DNA of 64,000 nucleotides, taken from Vampirovibrionales bacterium. GTDB taxonomy: Bacteria; Cyanobacteriota; Vampirovibrionia; Vampirovibrionales; Vampirovibrionaceae. How positions within the stretch are numbered: the first letter of the stretch is position 1; the number at the start of each line of letters is the position of its first letter. A model generated the notes under the pieces. The model was not told the origin of the DNA, did no database searches, and saw nothing but the letters and a program-made list of their open reading frames with translations. Shown one piece after another: positions 8,856 through 17,614 of this stretch. The position numbers and the translations under genes are program-made. The DNA is taken from the NCBI GenBank assembly GCA_016712355.1, contig JADJRF010000005.1:1550001-1614000 (forward strand). The letters are read 5' to 3'.

Positions 8856-8872
8856 GAGAAACCGTCTCCTGT

Positions 8873-9457
8873 TTAGGACGCGGCGGCGACCGGGGCCGCC
8901 TCCGTTTTACTGCGTTTGAAAGGCGTTCCGATGGCAGCCAGTAATGCTCTGGCTTCCATATCCGTGCGGGCGCTGGTGCAAATGGTGATGTTCATCCCGC
9001 GCACTTTTTCTACTTTGTCATAGTTAATTTCGGGGAAAATTAACTGATCGCGCAAGCCGATATTGTAATTGCCCCGGCCGTCGAAGCCTTTATCGCTCAG
9101 GCCGCGGAAGTCACGTACGCGCGGCAGGGCGACGCCATTGAGCTTGGCGAGAAAATAGTACATCCGATCGCCGCGCAGCGTCACTTTAAGGCCGATGGGC
9201 ATGCCTTCGCGCACTTTAAAACCGGCGACGGATTTTTTGGCGCGCGTGACCACCGGCTTTTGGCCCGTGATAGCGGTTAAGTCGCGCACGGCGGCATCCA
9301 GAATTTTGACGTTCTGTGCGCCGTCGCCCACGCCGATATTAATCACAACCTTCTGGACGCGCGGAACCTGAAGCGCGTTCGTATAGCCCTGATCTTTCAT
9401 GAGGGCGGGGACGATATCCTTAAGGTATCTGTCTTTTAGCGATTTGGGGGAAGCCAT
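8873..9457 (-). CDS. rplE: 50S ribosomal protein L5
   Basis: 194 residues. Signature segments include VPRVQKVVINIGVGDG, TGQKPVVTRAKKSVAGFKVREG and the C-terminal GMNITICTSARTDMEARALL. L5 binds 5S rRNA and forms bridge B1b with the small subunit. A short Ala-rich tail (about 10 residues) extends beyond the usual end. It is 51 bases after rplX and 17 before rpsN. Confidence 0.98.
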   Translation of the reverse strand: MASPKSLKDRYLKDIVPALMKDQGYTNALQVPRVQKVVINIGVGDGAQNVKILDAAVRDLTAITGQKPVVTRAKKSVAGFKVREGMPIGLKVTLRGDRMYYFLAKLNGVALPRVRDFRGLSDKGFDGRGNYNIGLRDQLIFPEINYDKVEKVRGMNITICTSARTDMEARALLAAIGTPFKRSKTEAAPVAAAS

Positions 9458-9508
9458 GGAAAGGGGGTCTCTTCGGGTTGGAGGGATTCAACTGAACTAA
9501 AAACGACG

Positions 9509-9892
9509 CTAGTCGTCAAGTTGCTCGCCGGATTTTTTGGAAACGCGCACGCGCTTGGCTTTTCCGGCGGGAGTGGAAAGCGGTTCGCGTCGAACGCGCG
9601 TCGGCTGGGAAGACTTGAGATCGTACACCATTACGTTAGACAAGTGCAGCGGGGCTTCCATCTCAACAATGCCGCCGCGCAAACCGGCCATCGGGTTGGG
9701 ACGCACGGCCTTGCGAATGATATTCAGGCCTTCTACCAACACTTTGGCGCGATCCAGAAAGACGCGTTTCACCACGCCGGTTTTACCTTTGTCCTTGCCG
9801 GTGATCACCATCACGGTATCGCCGCGTTTAATCACGCATTTCTCAATCGGGTTCAGCCGCTTGCGGCTACGGCGGGCGCTCATTTGAGCCAT
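9509..9892 (-). CDS. rplX: 50S ribosomal protein L24
   Basis: 127 residues with the KOW motif near the N-terminus (IKRGDTVMVITGKDKGKTGVV, about residues 21-41). L24 is an assembly initiator that binds 23S rRNA domain I. The protein is longer than the usual 105 or so residues: about 17 extra basic residues lie at the N-terminus (SARRSRKRLNPIEK), with a basic C-terminal tail. A start at the second Met (residue 4) is also possible. It is 54 bases after rplN. Confidence 0.96.
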   Translation of the reverse strand: MAQMSARRSRKRLNPIEKCVIKRGDTVMVITGKDKGKTGVVKRVFLDRAKVLVEGLNIIRKAVRPNPMAGLRGGIVEMEAPLHLSNVMVYDLKSSQPTRVRREPLSTPAGKAKRVRVSKKSGEQLDD

Positions 9893-9946
9893 GGGGGAAC
9901 GTCTCCAGTCGTCGGGAAATTCAAAAATCAGGAAAACAAGAGGGCG

Positions 9947-10312
9947 TTATAGCACCTCGGGAGCGAGCGATACGATTTTCATATAGCCTTTGTCACGCAG
10001 TTCGCGGGCAATCGGTCCGAAAACGCGAGTGCCAACGGGGTTGCCATCTTTTTTGATGATGACGGCGGCGTTTTCGTCAAAAGAGATCACCGAGCCGTCC
10101 AGACGACGCAGTTTAAATGTCGTGCGAACAATCACCGCCGAGACGATATCGGATTTTTTGACCTGACCGCCTGGCTGCGCTTTCTTGACGACTGCCGTCA
10201 CTTTATCGCCGATGCCAGCCGTACGAGCGCCTTTTTTAAGGACGCAAATGACCAGTAACTCCTGTGCGCCGGAGTTGTCGGCTACTTGTAGAATGGTCTC
10301 GTTCTGAATCAT
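9947..10312 (-). CDS. rplN: 50S ribosomal protein L14
   Basis: 121 residues, the usual length, starting MIQNETILQVADNSGAQELL. The family block GNPVGTRVFGPIARELRDKGYMKI is near the C-terminus. L14 lies at the subunit interface (bridges B5 and B8) beside L19. First gene of the spc part of the cluster, 26 bases after rpsQ. Confidence 0.98.
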   Translation of the reverse strand: MIQNETILQVADNSGAQELLVICVLKKGARTAGIGDKVTAVVKKAQPGGQVKKSDIVSAVIVRTTFKLRRLDGSVISFDENAAVIIKKDGNPVGTRVFGPIARELRDKGYMKIVSLAPEVL

Positions 10313-10338
10313 GGGGAGAAAATCCTTACAGGGAAGCG

Positions 10339-10590
10339 TTACAGGTCTTGCGAACGTTCAAGAATTTCCTTGAGCGTCCAGGTTTTTTCGCGGCTAAGCG
10401 GGCGACACTCGACAATACGCACCTTGTCGCCAGGATGACAGGCGTTGGCTTCGTCATGCGCTTTGAATTTAGTGGTTTTGCGTTGGTATTTCCCGTACTT
10501 AGGGTGGGGTTGTTGTTCTTCCACCGCAACCACGATGGTTTTTTCCATCTTGTTGGAGACGACGTGACCCACTTTTTCCTTCTTGGGCAT
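10339..10590 (-). CDS. rpsQ: 30S ribosomal protein S17
   Basis: 83 residues. Begins MPKKEKVGHVVSNKMEKTIV, followed by the KYGKYQRKTTKFKAHDE and GDKVRIVECRPLSREKTW blocks that define S17, an OB-fold protein binding the 5' domain of 16S rRNA. It is last in the S10 part of the cluster, five bases after rpmC. Confidence 0.97.
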   Translation of the reverse strand: MPKKEKVGHVVSNKMEKTIVVAVEEQQPHPKYGKYQRKTTKFKAHDEANACHPGDKVRIVECRPLSREKTWTLKEILERSQDL

Positions 10591-10595
10591 GGGGA

Positions 10596-10799
10596 TTACT
10601 GGTTACCTCCTGCGACAGCCTGTTCGCGCTGTACGGTTTTAATCTGGGCGATGCGGTGGCGCATCCCGCGCAGTCTCGCAGGATTTTCCAGTTGCGCCTG
10701 CGCCTTTTTGAAGCGCATTTCAAATAACTCGCGACCGGCTTCCGCCAACGCGCGATTCAGCTCTTCAGCCGACATTTCGCGTAATTCCGCAATGCTCAT
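10596..10799 (-). CDS. rpmC: 50S ribosomal protein L29
   Basis: 67 residues from ATG at 10799 (MSIAELREMSAEELNRALAE), with the family ARLRGMRHRIAQIKTVQRE helix. L29 lies near the polypeptide exit beside L23. This start is preferred over an in-frame upstream Met because it overlaps the rplP stop as ATGA (10799-10796), a coupled arrangement, and gives the normal length. Confidence 0.95.
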   Translation of the reverse strand: MSIAELREMSAEELNRALAEAGRELFEMRFKKAQAQLENPARLRGMRHRIAQIKTVQREQAVAGGNQ

Positions 10800-11242
10800 G
10801 ATTCGGTGACTCCCGATTCTGCGACGTTTGTCAGATCTTCTTTGCACAGAATTTTTGTGCGCACCGGCAGTTTTTGGGCTGCCAGTTCCAAGGCGCGAAC
10901 GGCGACAGCGCGCGAGACGCCTTCCATTTCAAAGAGAATACGGCCCGGCTTGACCACGGCAACCCAGTATTCCTGACTTCCCTTGCCGCTTCCCATACGG
11001 GTTTCAGCAGGCTTTTTAGTGACGGGTTTGTCAGGAAAAATACGAATCCAGATTTTACCGCCGCGCTTGATGCTGCGGGTCATTGCGCGCCGGGCGGCTT
11101 CAATCTGACGACTGGTCAGCCATGCGGGATCCTGGGTAATTAAGGCGAATTCGCCGAAGTTAATTTCGGTGCCGCGCGTTTCATGGCCGGTCATCCGACC
11201 GCGCATCTGCTTGCGATATTTGGTGCGTTTGGGCATTAACAT
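10796..11242 (-). CDS. rplP: 50S ribosomal protein L16
   Basis: 148 residues, starting MLMPKRTKYRKQMRGRMTG, which matches the ML-x-PKRTK start of the family. The block GRMTGHETRGTEINFGEFAL and later RMGSGKGSQEYWVAVVKPG are diagnostic. L16 organises the A-site region of the large subunit. It starts three bases after rpsC and overlaps rpmC by four bases. Confidence 0.98.
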   Translation of the reverse strand: MLMPKRTKYRKQMRGRMTGHETRGTEINFGEFALITQDPAWLTSRQIEAARRAMTRSIKRGGKIWIRIFPDKPVTKKPAETRMGSGKGSQEYWVAVVKPGRILFEMEGVSRAVAVRALELAAQKLPVRTKILCKEDLTNVAESGVTES

Positions 11243-11245
11243 GAG

Positions 11246-12208
11246 TTAAGACTCCTGAGGAGAAGAAGTTGAATCAGGACTGGGTGCAGAAGGAGGCGTC
11301 TCAGGCGCATCAGACGCGCCTGCAGGCCGAACGACCCGAACTTCGCCTGGGCCGCGACCACGACCGCCGCGTCGACCGCGACCGCCGGCCGCGTCAGGGG
11401 ATCCACCGCCAGGACCGCCTGGACCACGGCGTCCTCGTCCACCGGGAGCGCCGCCGCCGCCGCCCGGACCGCCACGACGCCCAGCGCCTTGCAGACCTTG
11501 GGGCGAACCGCCGCCTTCGCCGTCTCCGCCGCCGCCACGCGGCTTGATGTTCACGGAGGCTTTCTCGCCCGGCAAGACTTCGCCTTTAAATACCCAGACT
11601 TTAACGCCGATGATGCCGAAAACCGTCATCGCCTCGGCAAAGCCGTAATCGATATCTGCGCGGAAGGTATGCAGCGGAATCCGACCTTCCTTTGCCCATT
11701 CGGTGCGGGCAATTTCAGCGCCGCCGAGACGACCGGCGACCATCACTTTAATGCCCTTAACGCCAGAGCGCATGGCGCGTTGCATCGACTGCTTCATCGC
11801 GCGACGGAACGCCACGCGTTTTTCCAGCTGTTGGGCAATGGATTCGGCAATCAATTGAGATTCTGCGTCAACCCGCGCGACTTCCATCACATCCAGGCGG
11901 ATGTCATTCATTTTGCGGTCAATTTTGGCGGAGAGGAACTTGCGCAGCTCTTCAAGGCCCTGGCCGCCACGGCCCACGACCATCCCGGGGCGGCCGGTAA
12001 TCACGCGAATGATCAGGCGTTGCGCTTTGCGATCAATCTCGATGCGCGCTACGGAGGCATTTTTCAGCTTGGCTTTGAGCGCCTTGCGGATAGCGTCATC
12101 TTCTTTGACGCAGCGGGCATACTCCGCATGGTGGGCGGCAAACCAGCCGCTTTCCCAGTCTGCGACGATGCCCAGACGAATGCTTTTAGGGTGAACTTTT
12201 TGTCCCAT
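11246..12208 (-). CDS. rpsC: 30S ribosomal protein S3 with long Gly/Arg-rich tail
   Basis: 320 residues against roughly 210-240 in most bacteria. Residues 1-223 are normal S3: MGQKVHPKSIRLGI start, KH domain with GRPGMVVGRGGQGLEELRK, and the C-terminal domain (RSGVKGIKVMVAGRLGGAEIART). From residue 224 a 97-residue tail follows: first Gly/Arg/Pro with RGG, GRG and GRR repeats, then a Pro/Ser-rich acidic end. S3 lies at the mRNA entry and has helicase activity there. The tail is in frame, read through with no break, and ends three bases before rplP. It is probably disordered and RNA-binding. Confidence 0.96.
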   Translation of the reverse strand: MGQKVHPKSIRLGIVADWESGWFAAHHAEYARCVKEDDAIRKALKAKLKNASVARIEIDRKAQRLIIRVITGRPGMVVGRGGQGLEELRKFLSAKIDRKMNDIRLDVMEVARVDAESQLIAESIAQQLEKRVAFRRAMKQSMQRAMRSGVKGIKVMVAGRLGGAEIARTEWAKEGRIPLHTFRADIDYGFAEAMTVFGIIGVKVWVFKGEVLPGEKASVNIKPRGGGGDGEGGGSPQGLQGAGRRGGPGGGGGAPGGRGRRGPGGPGGGSPDAAGGRGRRGGRGRGPGEVRVVRPAGASDAPETPPSAPSPDSTSSPQES

Positions 12209-12229
12209 GGCGCTGTGGCGTTCTCCTGC

Positions 12230-12586
12230 TTACTTTGCGGCGACCGGCTCAACGACCTGAACGCGTAGGGTCAGGCGAGAGGTGCGCTTTTCTCGGCGAT
12301 AAATGCGGCCTTGGGCGCGCGGTTTGTAGCGGACCATAATTTTGCCGTCATCTGCAAGGGCTTCGCTGATGCGTAAGCGATCCGGCGTTACGTTGTACTT
12401 CACTTCGGCGTTATGAGACGCGGCAACCAGATTCTTCAGCACCACGTCGGCGGCGCGATACGGCATCAAGCGCAGCATTGCGTAGGCTTCGGGCACGCGT
12501 TTGCCGCGAATGGCGTCCATAATCCGACGGAGCTTGCGCACCGTCATGATGATATTGCGTTGTTGTGAAGCGACTTCTTGCGTCAT
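12230..12586 (-). CDS. rplV: 50S ribosomal protein L22
   Basis: 118 residues. Family blocks are VRKLRRIMDAIRGKRVPEAYAML and, at the tip of the exit-tunnel loop region, RISEALADDGKIMVRYKPRAQGR followed by RREKRTSRLTLRV. L22 lines the peptide exit tunnel with L4. It lies 35 bases after rpsS and 21 before rpsC. Confidence 0.97.
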   Translation of the reverse strand: MTQEVASQQRNIIMTVRKLRRIMDAIRGKRVPEAYAMLRLMPYRAADVVLKNLVAASHNAEVKYNVTPDRLRISEALADDGKIMVRYKPRAQGRIYRREKRTSRLTLRVQVVEPVAAK

Positions 12587-12621
12587 TGGTGTGGCGTCTC
12601 GTTATTTTAATCGTCGGGAAA

Positions 12622-12900
12622 CTAGCGTTTGGCCTTTTTGTCGGTGCCCGCATGGCCGCGGAACATCCGCGTCGGCGCGAATTCACCCAGTCGATGGCCA
12701 ATCATGTTGTCGGTGATAAACACCGGTACATGGCTTTTGCCGTTGTGGACGGCAATGGCCAGCCCAATCATTTTGGGCAGAATCATCGAGCGTCGCGACC
12801 AGGTGCGGATCGGCTTTTTATCGCCGGTTTCCTGCGCCGCCTCTACTTTTTTGAGTAGATGCTCATCGACGAAAGGGCCTTTTTTCAGTGAACGTGCCAT
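12622..12900 (-). CDS. rpsS: 30S ribosomal protein S19
   Basis: 92 residues, starting MARSLKKGPFVDEHLLKKVE, with the block TWSRRSMILPKMIGLAIAVHNG and the C-terminal GHRLGEFAPTRMFRGHAG. S19 sits in the 30S head, contacts S13 and forms a subunit bridge. It lies 87 bases after rplB. Confidence 0.98.
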   Translation of the reverse strand: MARSLKKGPFVDEHLLKKVEAAQETGDKKPIRTWSRRSMILPKMIGLAIAVHNGKSHVPVFITDNMIGHRLGEFAPTRMFRGHAGTDKKAKR

Positions 12901-12987
12901 TGGGTAAAACTTCCGTGTTGAAGGACGTTACGACCAGAACTTGTTAATAGAGAACGAGTCAGAAAAAGAGGAATTGCGCGAGCGCGT

Positions 12988-13818
12988 CTATTTTTTGCGA
13001 CGGCGCACAATCAGGCGGGTAGAAGCCTTGCGCGGGTTACGCGTTTTACGACCCAGCGTCTTCCAGCCCCAAGGCGATACAGGCGCGTCGCGGCCGATGG
13101 GAGCGCGTCCTTCGCCGCCGCCGTGCGGGTGATCGATCGGGTTCATGACCGAGCCGCGGACTGTCGGGCGAATGCCCATCCAGCGCTTGCGTCCGGCTTT
13201 GCCCAGATTGACGTTTTTCAGTTCAGACAGGCTTAAGATCCCAATCGTGGCATAGCAGCCTTCCAGCACTTTGCGCATTTCAGAACTCGGCAGGCGAAGC
13301 GTTACATGCGCGCCTTCCTTGGCCACTACCTGAGCGCTGGCGCCAGCGGCGCGAGCCATTTGGCCGCCGCGACCGGGGGTCAGCTCAATATTGTGAACCT
13401 GGGTGCCCAAAGGAATGTTTTTTAAGGGGAGGCTGTTACCCACTCGGATATCGGCGCCGGGGCCGCTATTAATAGTTTCGCCAACGCGCAGTCCTTCCGG
13501 GGTCAGGATATAGCGCTTTTCACCATCGATATAGTGAATCAGTGAGATGCGCGTGTTGCGGTTCGGATCGTATTCAATCGTCGCAACGCGGCCCGGAATC
13601 CCGAATTTATCGCGTTTGAAGTCGATGATCCGATAAGCGCGGCGATGACCGCCACCGCGATGACGTACGGTTACCCGGCCGTAATTATTGCGTCCCGAAT
13701 GCTGCTGCTTTTTCAGCAACAACGGCTTGTGAGGCTGATTGGTCGTCAGATCCGAAGCGTCGATCTGCGACATGCCCCGAACGCCGGGCGAAGTAGGTTT
13801 AAATTTCTTGAGTTGCAT
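12988..13818 (-). CDS. rplB: 50S ribosomal protein L2
   Basis: 276 residues, the usual length. It contains the RNA-binding core (GRNNYGRVTVRHRGGGHRRA, then TPGRGGQMARAAGASAQ) and the C-terminal MNPIDHPHGGGEG loop whose His lies near the peptidyl-transferase centre. L2 is needed for subunit association and peptidyl transfer. It follows rplW by five bases. Confidence 0.98.
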   Translation of the reverse strand: MQLKKFKPTSPGVRGMSQIDASDLTTNQPHKPLLLKKQQHSGRNNYGRVTVRHRGGGHRRAYRIIDFKRDKFGIPGRVATIEYDPNRNTRISLIHYIDGEKRYILTPEGLRVGETINSGPGADIRVGNSLPLKNIPLGTQVHNIELTPGRGGQMARAAGASAQVVAKEGAHVTLRLPSSEMRKVLEGCYATIGILSLSELKNVNLGKAGRKRWMGIRPTVRGSVMNPIDHPHGGGEGRAPIGRDAPVSPWGWKTLGRKTRNPRKASTRLIVRRRKK

Positions 13819-13823
13819 GACGA

Positions 13824-14120
13824 CTAAGCTCCCGCAAAGAGTTCAATGGGATCGCCTGAAATGGTGAATATCGCCTTGCGACGCGGCGACGTGCGCCCCG
13901 CATGACGTCCCACCCGACGAATCGTCCCGGGAATCGTAATAAGCCGGATGCGCGCAACCTTGCGCCCCGGAAAGGCCAGTTCAAACGCCTTGCCCAATTC
14001 AATTTTGTTGGCGCGACGATCCACTTCAAAGACGTATTGATTCTGTTGAGACATAACAGTCGTCTTTTCAGTAATGACCGGACGTTTTAAAAGCCGGTAT
14101 AACTGCTCGGGGCTAGACAT
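13824..14120 (-). CDS. rplW: 50S ribosomal protein L23
   Basis: 98 residues from ATG at 14120 (MSSPEQLYRLLKRPVITEKT). This start overlaps the rplD end by eight bases and gives the standard length; an in-frame Met 14 residues upstream lies deep inside rplD and is less likely. Family features include RPVITEKT near the N-terminus and the basic IPGTIRRVGRHAGRTSPRRKA loop. L23 sits at the tunnel exit, the docking point for trigger factor and SRP. Confidence 0.95.
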   Translation of the reverse strand: MSSPEQLYRLLKRPVITEKTTVMSQQNQYVFEVDRRANKIELGKAFELAFPGRKVARIRLITIPGTIRRVGRHAGRTSPRRKAIFTISGDPIELFAGA

Positions 14121-14760
14121 GAGCGGCGTACCTCTGGTTAATGGCCTGAATGGCCGATTCATCGGCCAGTACGGCGTCGGCGTGCAGGAGATCCTTCACG
14201 CTGAGATCGGCGGGCAGGCGCAAAATGACGCGCGGCAGATTGCGCGCTGCCAGCTTCAAATGCGCATTCTGCTCCAGACGATAGTCGGCTAAAATAAGCA
14301 CGCGCTGATCGCTTAATGACAGGTTTTTCAGAAGGTCAGCCATCTGGCGTGTCTTGGGCGCCGTCAGGAACGAAAAATCTTTAAGAACGCGGAATTTGGC
14401 GCGCGCTGCCGATAATGAAGAGCGCAAAGCCAGACGACGCACTTTTTTAGGCAATTGAATGGAGAAATCGCGCGGCTGAGGTCCGAAAATCACGCCGCCG
14501 CCTCGCCATAACGGCGAACGAATACTGCCGGCGCGAGCGCGACCCGTGCCTTTTTGTTTCCAGGGTTTGCGTCCGCCGCCGCGCACTTCTGCGCGCGTTT
14601 TGGTTTTCGCCGACCCGGAGCGGGCGTTCGCCAATTCGCGGCGCAGGGCCAGATACAGGGCATGTTTGTGCGGCTCAATGCCAAAAACGTCGTCGGACGC
14701 CTGCACGCTGCCGGTGACCTCGCCGCTGGGGCTGTAGACGTTTAATGCGGTCTCAGACAT
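14113..14760 (-). CDS. rplD: 50S ribosomal protein L4
   Basis: 215 residues. The tunnel-lining loop is recognisable as TRAEVRGGGRKPWKQKGTGR followed by RAGSIRSPLWRGGG. L4 is an early assembly protein and in Escherichia coli the autoregulator of the S10 operon. It is 79 bases after rplC and overlaps rplW by eight bases. Confidence 0.97.
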   Translation of the reverse strand: MSETALNVYSPSGEVTGSVQASDDVFGIEPHKHALYLALRRELANARSGSAKTKTRAEVRGGGRKPWKQKGTGRARAGSIRSPLWRGGGVIFGPQPRDFSIQLPKKVRRLALRSSLSAARAKFRVLKDFSFLTAPKTRQMADLLKNLSLSDQRVLILADYRLEQNAHLKLAARNLPRVILRLPADLSVKDLLHADAVLADESAIQAINQRYAAHV

Positions 14761-14839
14761 AACTGGGAAGCCTTCTAGAACATAAGGGGAGAGGGAAAAA
14801 AGACGCGAAATCGTCGCGCCCAGAAAAAATGATTTGCCG

Positions 14840-15499
14840 CTAGCGTACCAGCGTTTGTTGGCGTAGCGTAACTAAACCGCCTTCCACGCCGGGAATTGCG
14901 CCTTTGACGAGAACCACGTTCTGCTCCGGCAGCAATCGGATAACCGTGAGCGCCTTAACCGTGACGCGCTCGTTGCCCATTTGGCGCGCCATGCGCTTGC
15001 CGCGAAGTACGCGGCCAGGCGTGGTGCCTGCGCCAATAGATCCCGGAATGCGGTGGGATTTAGAGCCATGGGCCATTGGCCCGCGACCGAAATGCCATTT
15101 CTTGGTGCCGCCTTGAAAGCCCTTGCCAATCGATTGACCGATAACGTCAATCTTTTGCCCCTCAGCCAATACCGATCCTTCGGCAAACGGATCGACCGCA
15201 TCGCCTACGGTGAAGGCGCTGACGGCTTGGGCGTCCACGCGGAATTCACGCAATTGGCGCATGAGAGGCAGGCTGTTTTTTTGAAGATGCCCTTGCTGGG
15301 GGCGAGTCAAATGTTTCGCGGTCGATTCGCAGCAGCCCACCTGAACGGCATTGTAACCGTCGGTCTGCTCGGTTTTAACCTGGGTGACGACCGTGGGGAG
15401 CATTTCCACCACTGTCACCGCAACCGCAGCGCCATCTGAGGTGAAGACTTGCGTCATACCGCGTTTTTTACCGATAAATCCGGGGAGCGACACGTTCAA
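14840..15499 (-). CDS. rplC: 50S ribosomal protein L3
   Basis: 219 residues. Starts near GFIGKKRGMTQVFTSDGAAV; the central loop that reaches toward the peptidyl-transferase centre reads GKGFQGGTKKWHFGRGPMAHG followed by SKSHRIPGSIGAG. L3 is one of two initiators of 50S assembly. It is preceded by 135 non-coding bases after rpsJ. Confidence 0.98.
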   Translation of the reverse strand: MNVSLPGFIGKKRGMTQVFTSDGAAVAVTVVEMLPTVVTQVKTEQTDGYNAVQVGCCESTAKHLTRPQQGHLQKNSLPLMRQLREFRVDAQAVSAFTVGDAVDPFAEGSVLAEGQKIDVIGQSIGKGFQGGTKKWHFGRGPMAHGSKSHRIPGSIGAGTTPGRVLRGKRMARQMGNERVTVKALTVIRLLPEQNVVLVKGAIPGVEGGLVTLRQQTLVR

Positions 15500-15634
15500 A
15501 ACCTTCCTGAAACACTTGGGAGGGAGGGAGTTAAAATTCCCAGGGCCTTTTATGAGGGCTTTTCACTGGACTAGGCCCGAGAGTCGGGAGGACAGCGCGC
15601 GACGACCAGAAGCGCCTAGCGGGGAATCAATGTA

Positions 15635-15997
15635 TTACAAGCGCACCTGAATATCAACCCCGGCCGGCAGGTCCAGACGGCTCAGCAGATTGGCAAATTC
15701 AGGGCCTGGGCTGTGGATGTCAATCAGGCGAACGTGAATTCGTAATTCAAAATGCTCGCGCGATTTTTTATCCGCATGGGGAGAGCGTTGTACGCAGAAG
15801 ATATGACGGCAGGTCGGCAGCGGAATCGGTCCGACGACCCGGGCTTTGGCGTTTTTGGCCACGTCAATGATTTTCTCGGCGGAAACGTCTACCAGACGAT
15901 GATCATAAGCCTGCAAGCGAATCCGGACGCGATCTTTGGGAGAGCGCCGACGAGAGGGGGCTTTGCGATCTTGTTGTTGCGGGGCGGGCTTTGCCAT
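15635..15997 (-). CDS. rpsJ: 30S ribosomal protein S10
   Basis: 120 residues against the usual 102-105; the extra part is a basic N-terminal stretch (MAKPAPQQQDRKAPSRRRSP). The core carries VRIRLQAYDHRLVDVSAEKI and GPIPLPTCRHIFCVQRSPHADKKSREHFE, where the family normally has GP.PLPT....TV.RSPH.... S10 serves both in the 30S head and, with NusB, in transcription antitermination. A hairpin separates it from tuf upstream. Confidence 0.96.
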   Translation of the reverse strand: MAKPAPQQQDRKAPSRRRSPKDRVRIRLQAYDHRLVDVSAEKIIDVAKNAKARVVGPIPLPTCRHIFCVQRSPHADKKSREHFELRIHVRLIDIHSPGPEFANLLSRLDLPAGVDIQVRL

Positions 15998-16055
15998 GAG
16001 CGTGGGGTCTTCCTGTCAGATTGGCGGTTTAAAGGAGAGGGGATAAAGGGGAAAG

Positions 16056-16084
16056 GGGAGCCTTCCGGCAAACGAAAGGCTCCC
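16056..16084 (-). terminator. Hairpin between tuf and rpsJ
   Basis: On the minus strand GGGAGCCTT pairs perfectly with AAGGCTCCC (nine base pairs, 11-base loop), 12 bases beyond the tuf stop. It is followed by CTTTCCCCTTT, a weak T tract, so it may be a partial terminator that sets the tuf to S10 ratio. Confidence 0.55.
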
Positions 16085-16095
16085 TAAAGGGTTTT

Positions 16096-17310
16096 TTAGG
16101 CGACGATCGTGTCGACCACGCCCGCACCGATGGTACGGCCGCCTTCGCGGATGGCGAAGCGCATCCCGGCTTCAATCGCAACCGGGGTGATCAACTCGAC
16201 GTCCATCATGATGTTGTCGCCAGGCATCACCATTTCCGTGCCCGCAGGCAGTTGGATGGTGCCGGTAACGTCGGTCGTCCGGACGTAGAACTGAGGGCGA
16301 TAGTTGCCGAAGAACGGCGTGTGACGACCGCCTTCTTCTTTCGTCAGAACATAGACGTTGGCTTTGAATTTCGTGTGGGGCTTGATCGTGCCGGGAGCCG
16401 CCAGCACCTGACCGCGCTGAACATCGTTTTTATCGATGCCGCGCAGCAACGCGCCGACGTTATCGCCCGCCATGCCTTCGTCAAGCAACTTGCGGAACAT
16501 TTCGACGCCGGTCACGATGGTTTTGCGGGTGTCGCCCAAACCAACGATCTCGACTTCTTCGCCGACTTTGACCTTGCCGCGTTCAATACGACCCGTGACG
16601 ACCGTTCCGCGACCGGTGATCGAGAAGACATCTTCGATCGGCATCAGGAAGGGCTGGCTCAGCGGACGTTCCGGCAGCGGAATCTGATCATCCACGGCGG
16701 CCATTAATTCATGGATGCTGTCCACCCATTTGTCTTCGCCCTTGGCGATTTTGGGATTGGCGATGACTTTTTCCAGCGCTTTCAGGGCCGAGCCGCGCAC
16801 AATCTTGATGTTGTCGCCGTCAAACTCGTACTTGCTGAGCAGTTCGCGGGTTTCCATTTCCACGAGGTCCAGCAGCTCTTCGTCATCAACGGCGTCGCAT
16901 TTGTTGAGGAAGATAACCAACTGGGGCACGCCGACCTGGCGGGCCAGCAGGATGTGTTCGCGGGTTTGGGGCATCGGGCCGTCGGTGGCGGCAATAACCA
17001 GGATCGCGCCATCCATTTGGGCGGCGCCCGTAATCATGTTCTTCACGTAATCTGCGTGGCCGGGGCAATCGACGTGGGCGTAGTGGCGCTCGGCAGTTTG
17101 ATATTCCACGTGGGCGGTGGCGATAGTAATCCCGCGCGCCTTTTCTTCAGGGGCGGAGTCGATCGCGTCGAAAGGCTTGAATTCAGCGCCGCCGACAGAA
17201 GCCAGTACGCCGGTAATCGCGGCGGTCAAGGTCGTTTTGCCGTGGTCTACGTGACCAATGGTGCCGATGTTGACGTGCGGTTTGTTCCGCTCAAACTTTT
17301 GCCGGGCCAT
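16096..17310 (-). CDS. tuf: Translation elongation factor Tu
   Basis: 404 residues. G1 is GHVDHGKT (residues 19-26), followed by the switch I region RGITIATAHVEY, G3 DCPGH and G4 NKCD. Domains II and III end normally in REGGRTIGAGVV. EF-Tu delivers aminoacyl-tRNA to the ribosome as a GTP complex. The gene lies between the Thr-Tyr-Thr tRNA cluster and the S10 cluster, on the same strand as both, an ancient arrangement also seen around tufB in Escherichia coli. A ribosome site (AAGGAGA) precedes the ATG. Confidence 0.99.
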   Translation of the reverse strand: MARQKFERNKPHVNIGTIGHVDHGKTTLTAAITGVLASVGGAEFKPFDAIDSAPEEKARGITIATAHVEYQTAERHYAHVDCPGHADYVKNMITGAAQMDGAILVIAATDGPMPQTREHILLARQVGVPQLVIFLNKCDAVDDEELLDLVEMETRELLSKYEFDGDNIKIVRGSALKALEKVIANPKIAKGEDKWVDSIHELMAAVDDQIPLPERPLSQPFLMPIEDVFSITGRGTVVTGRIERGKVKVGEEVEIVGLGDTRKTIVTGVEMFRKLLDEGMAGDNVGALLRGIDKNDVQRGQVLAAPGTIKPHTKFKANVYVLTKEEGGRHTPFFGNYRPQFYVRTTDVTGTIQLPAGTEMVMPGDNIMMDVELITPVAIEAGMRFAIREGGRTIGAGVVDTIVA

Positions 17311-17542
17311 GAGGGGGATCTCCTTTTATACGCTGCTCTTTTGCTGCTCTGAATGCGAGTCTGTCAGAAATCGTCCTATTGATATATCCAAAAGGGACGG
17401 AGAAAATCAAGCGGCTTTCGTCGCGGGGCTCCGTACGGGAGAAGACTGATGCCTTCACCTGCCTTGCGGGAGAGCGGAATCCTCGACTCGCGCCGCAAAA
17501 CCAGCGGAATCACCAGTGAAACACAAACAAAAAAGAGGGAAA

Positions 17543-17614
17543 AGCCCATGACGAGATTTGAACTCGTGACCTTCCCCTTACCAAGGGGATGCGCTACCTC
17601 TGCGCCACATGGGC
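17543..17614 (-). tRNA. tRNA-Thr (GGT)
   Basis: 72 bases. The acceptor stem GCCCATG pairs with CATGGGC; the anticodon stem TCCCC/GGGGA frames the loop TTGGTAA, giving anticodon GGT; the T arm contains GAGTTCAAATCTC. CCA is not encoded. It is the tRNA nearest tuf. Confidence 0.95.
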
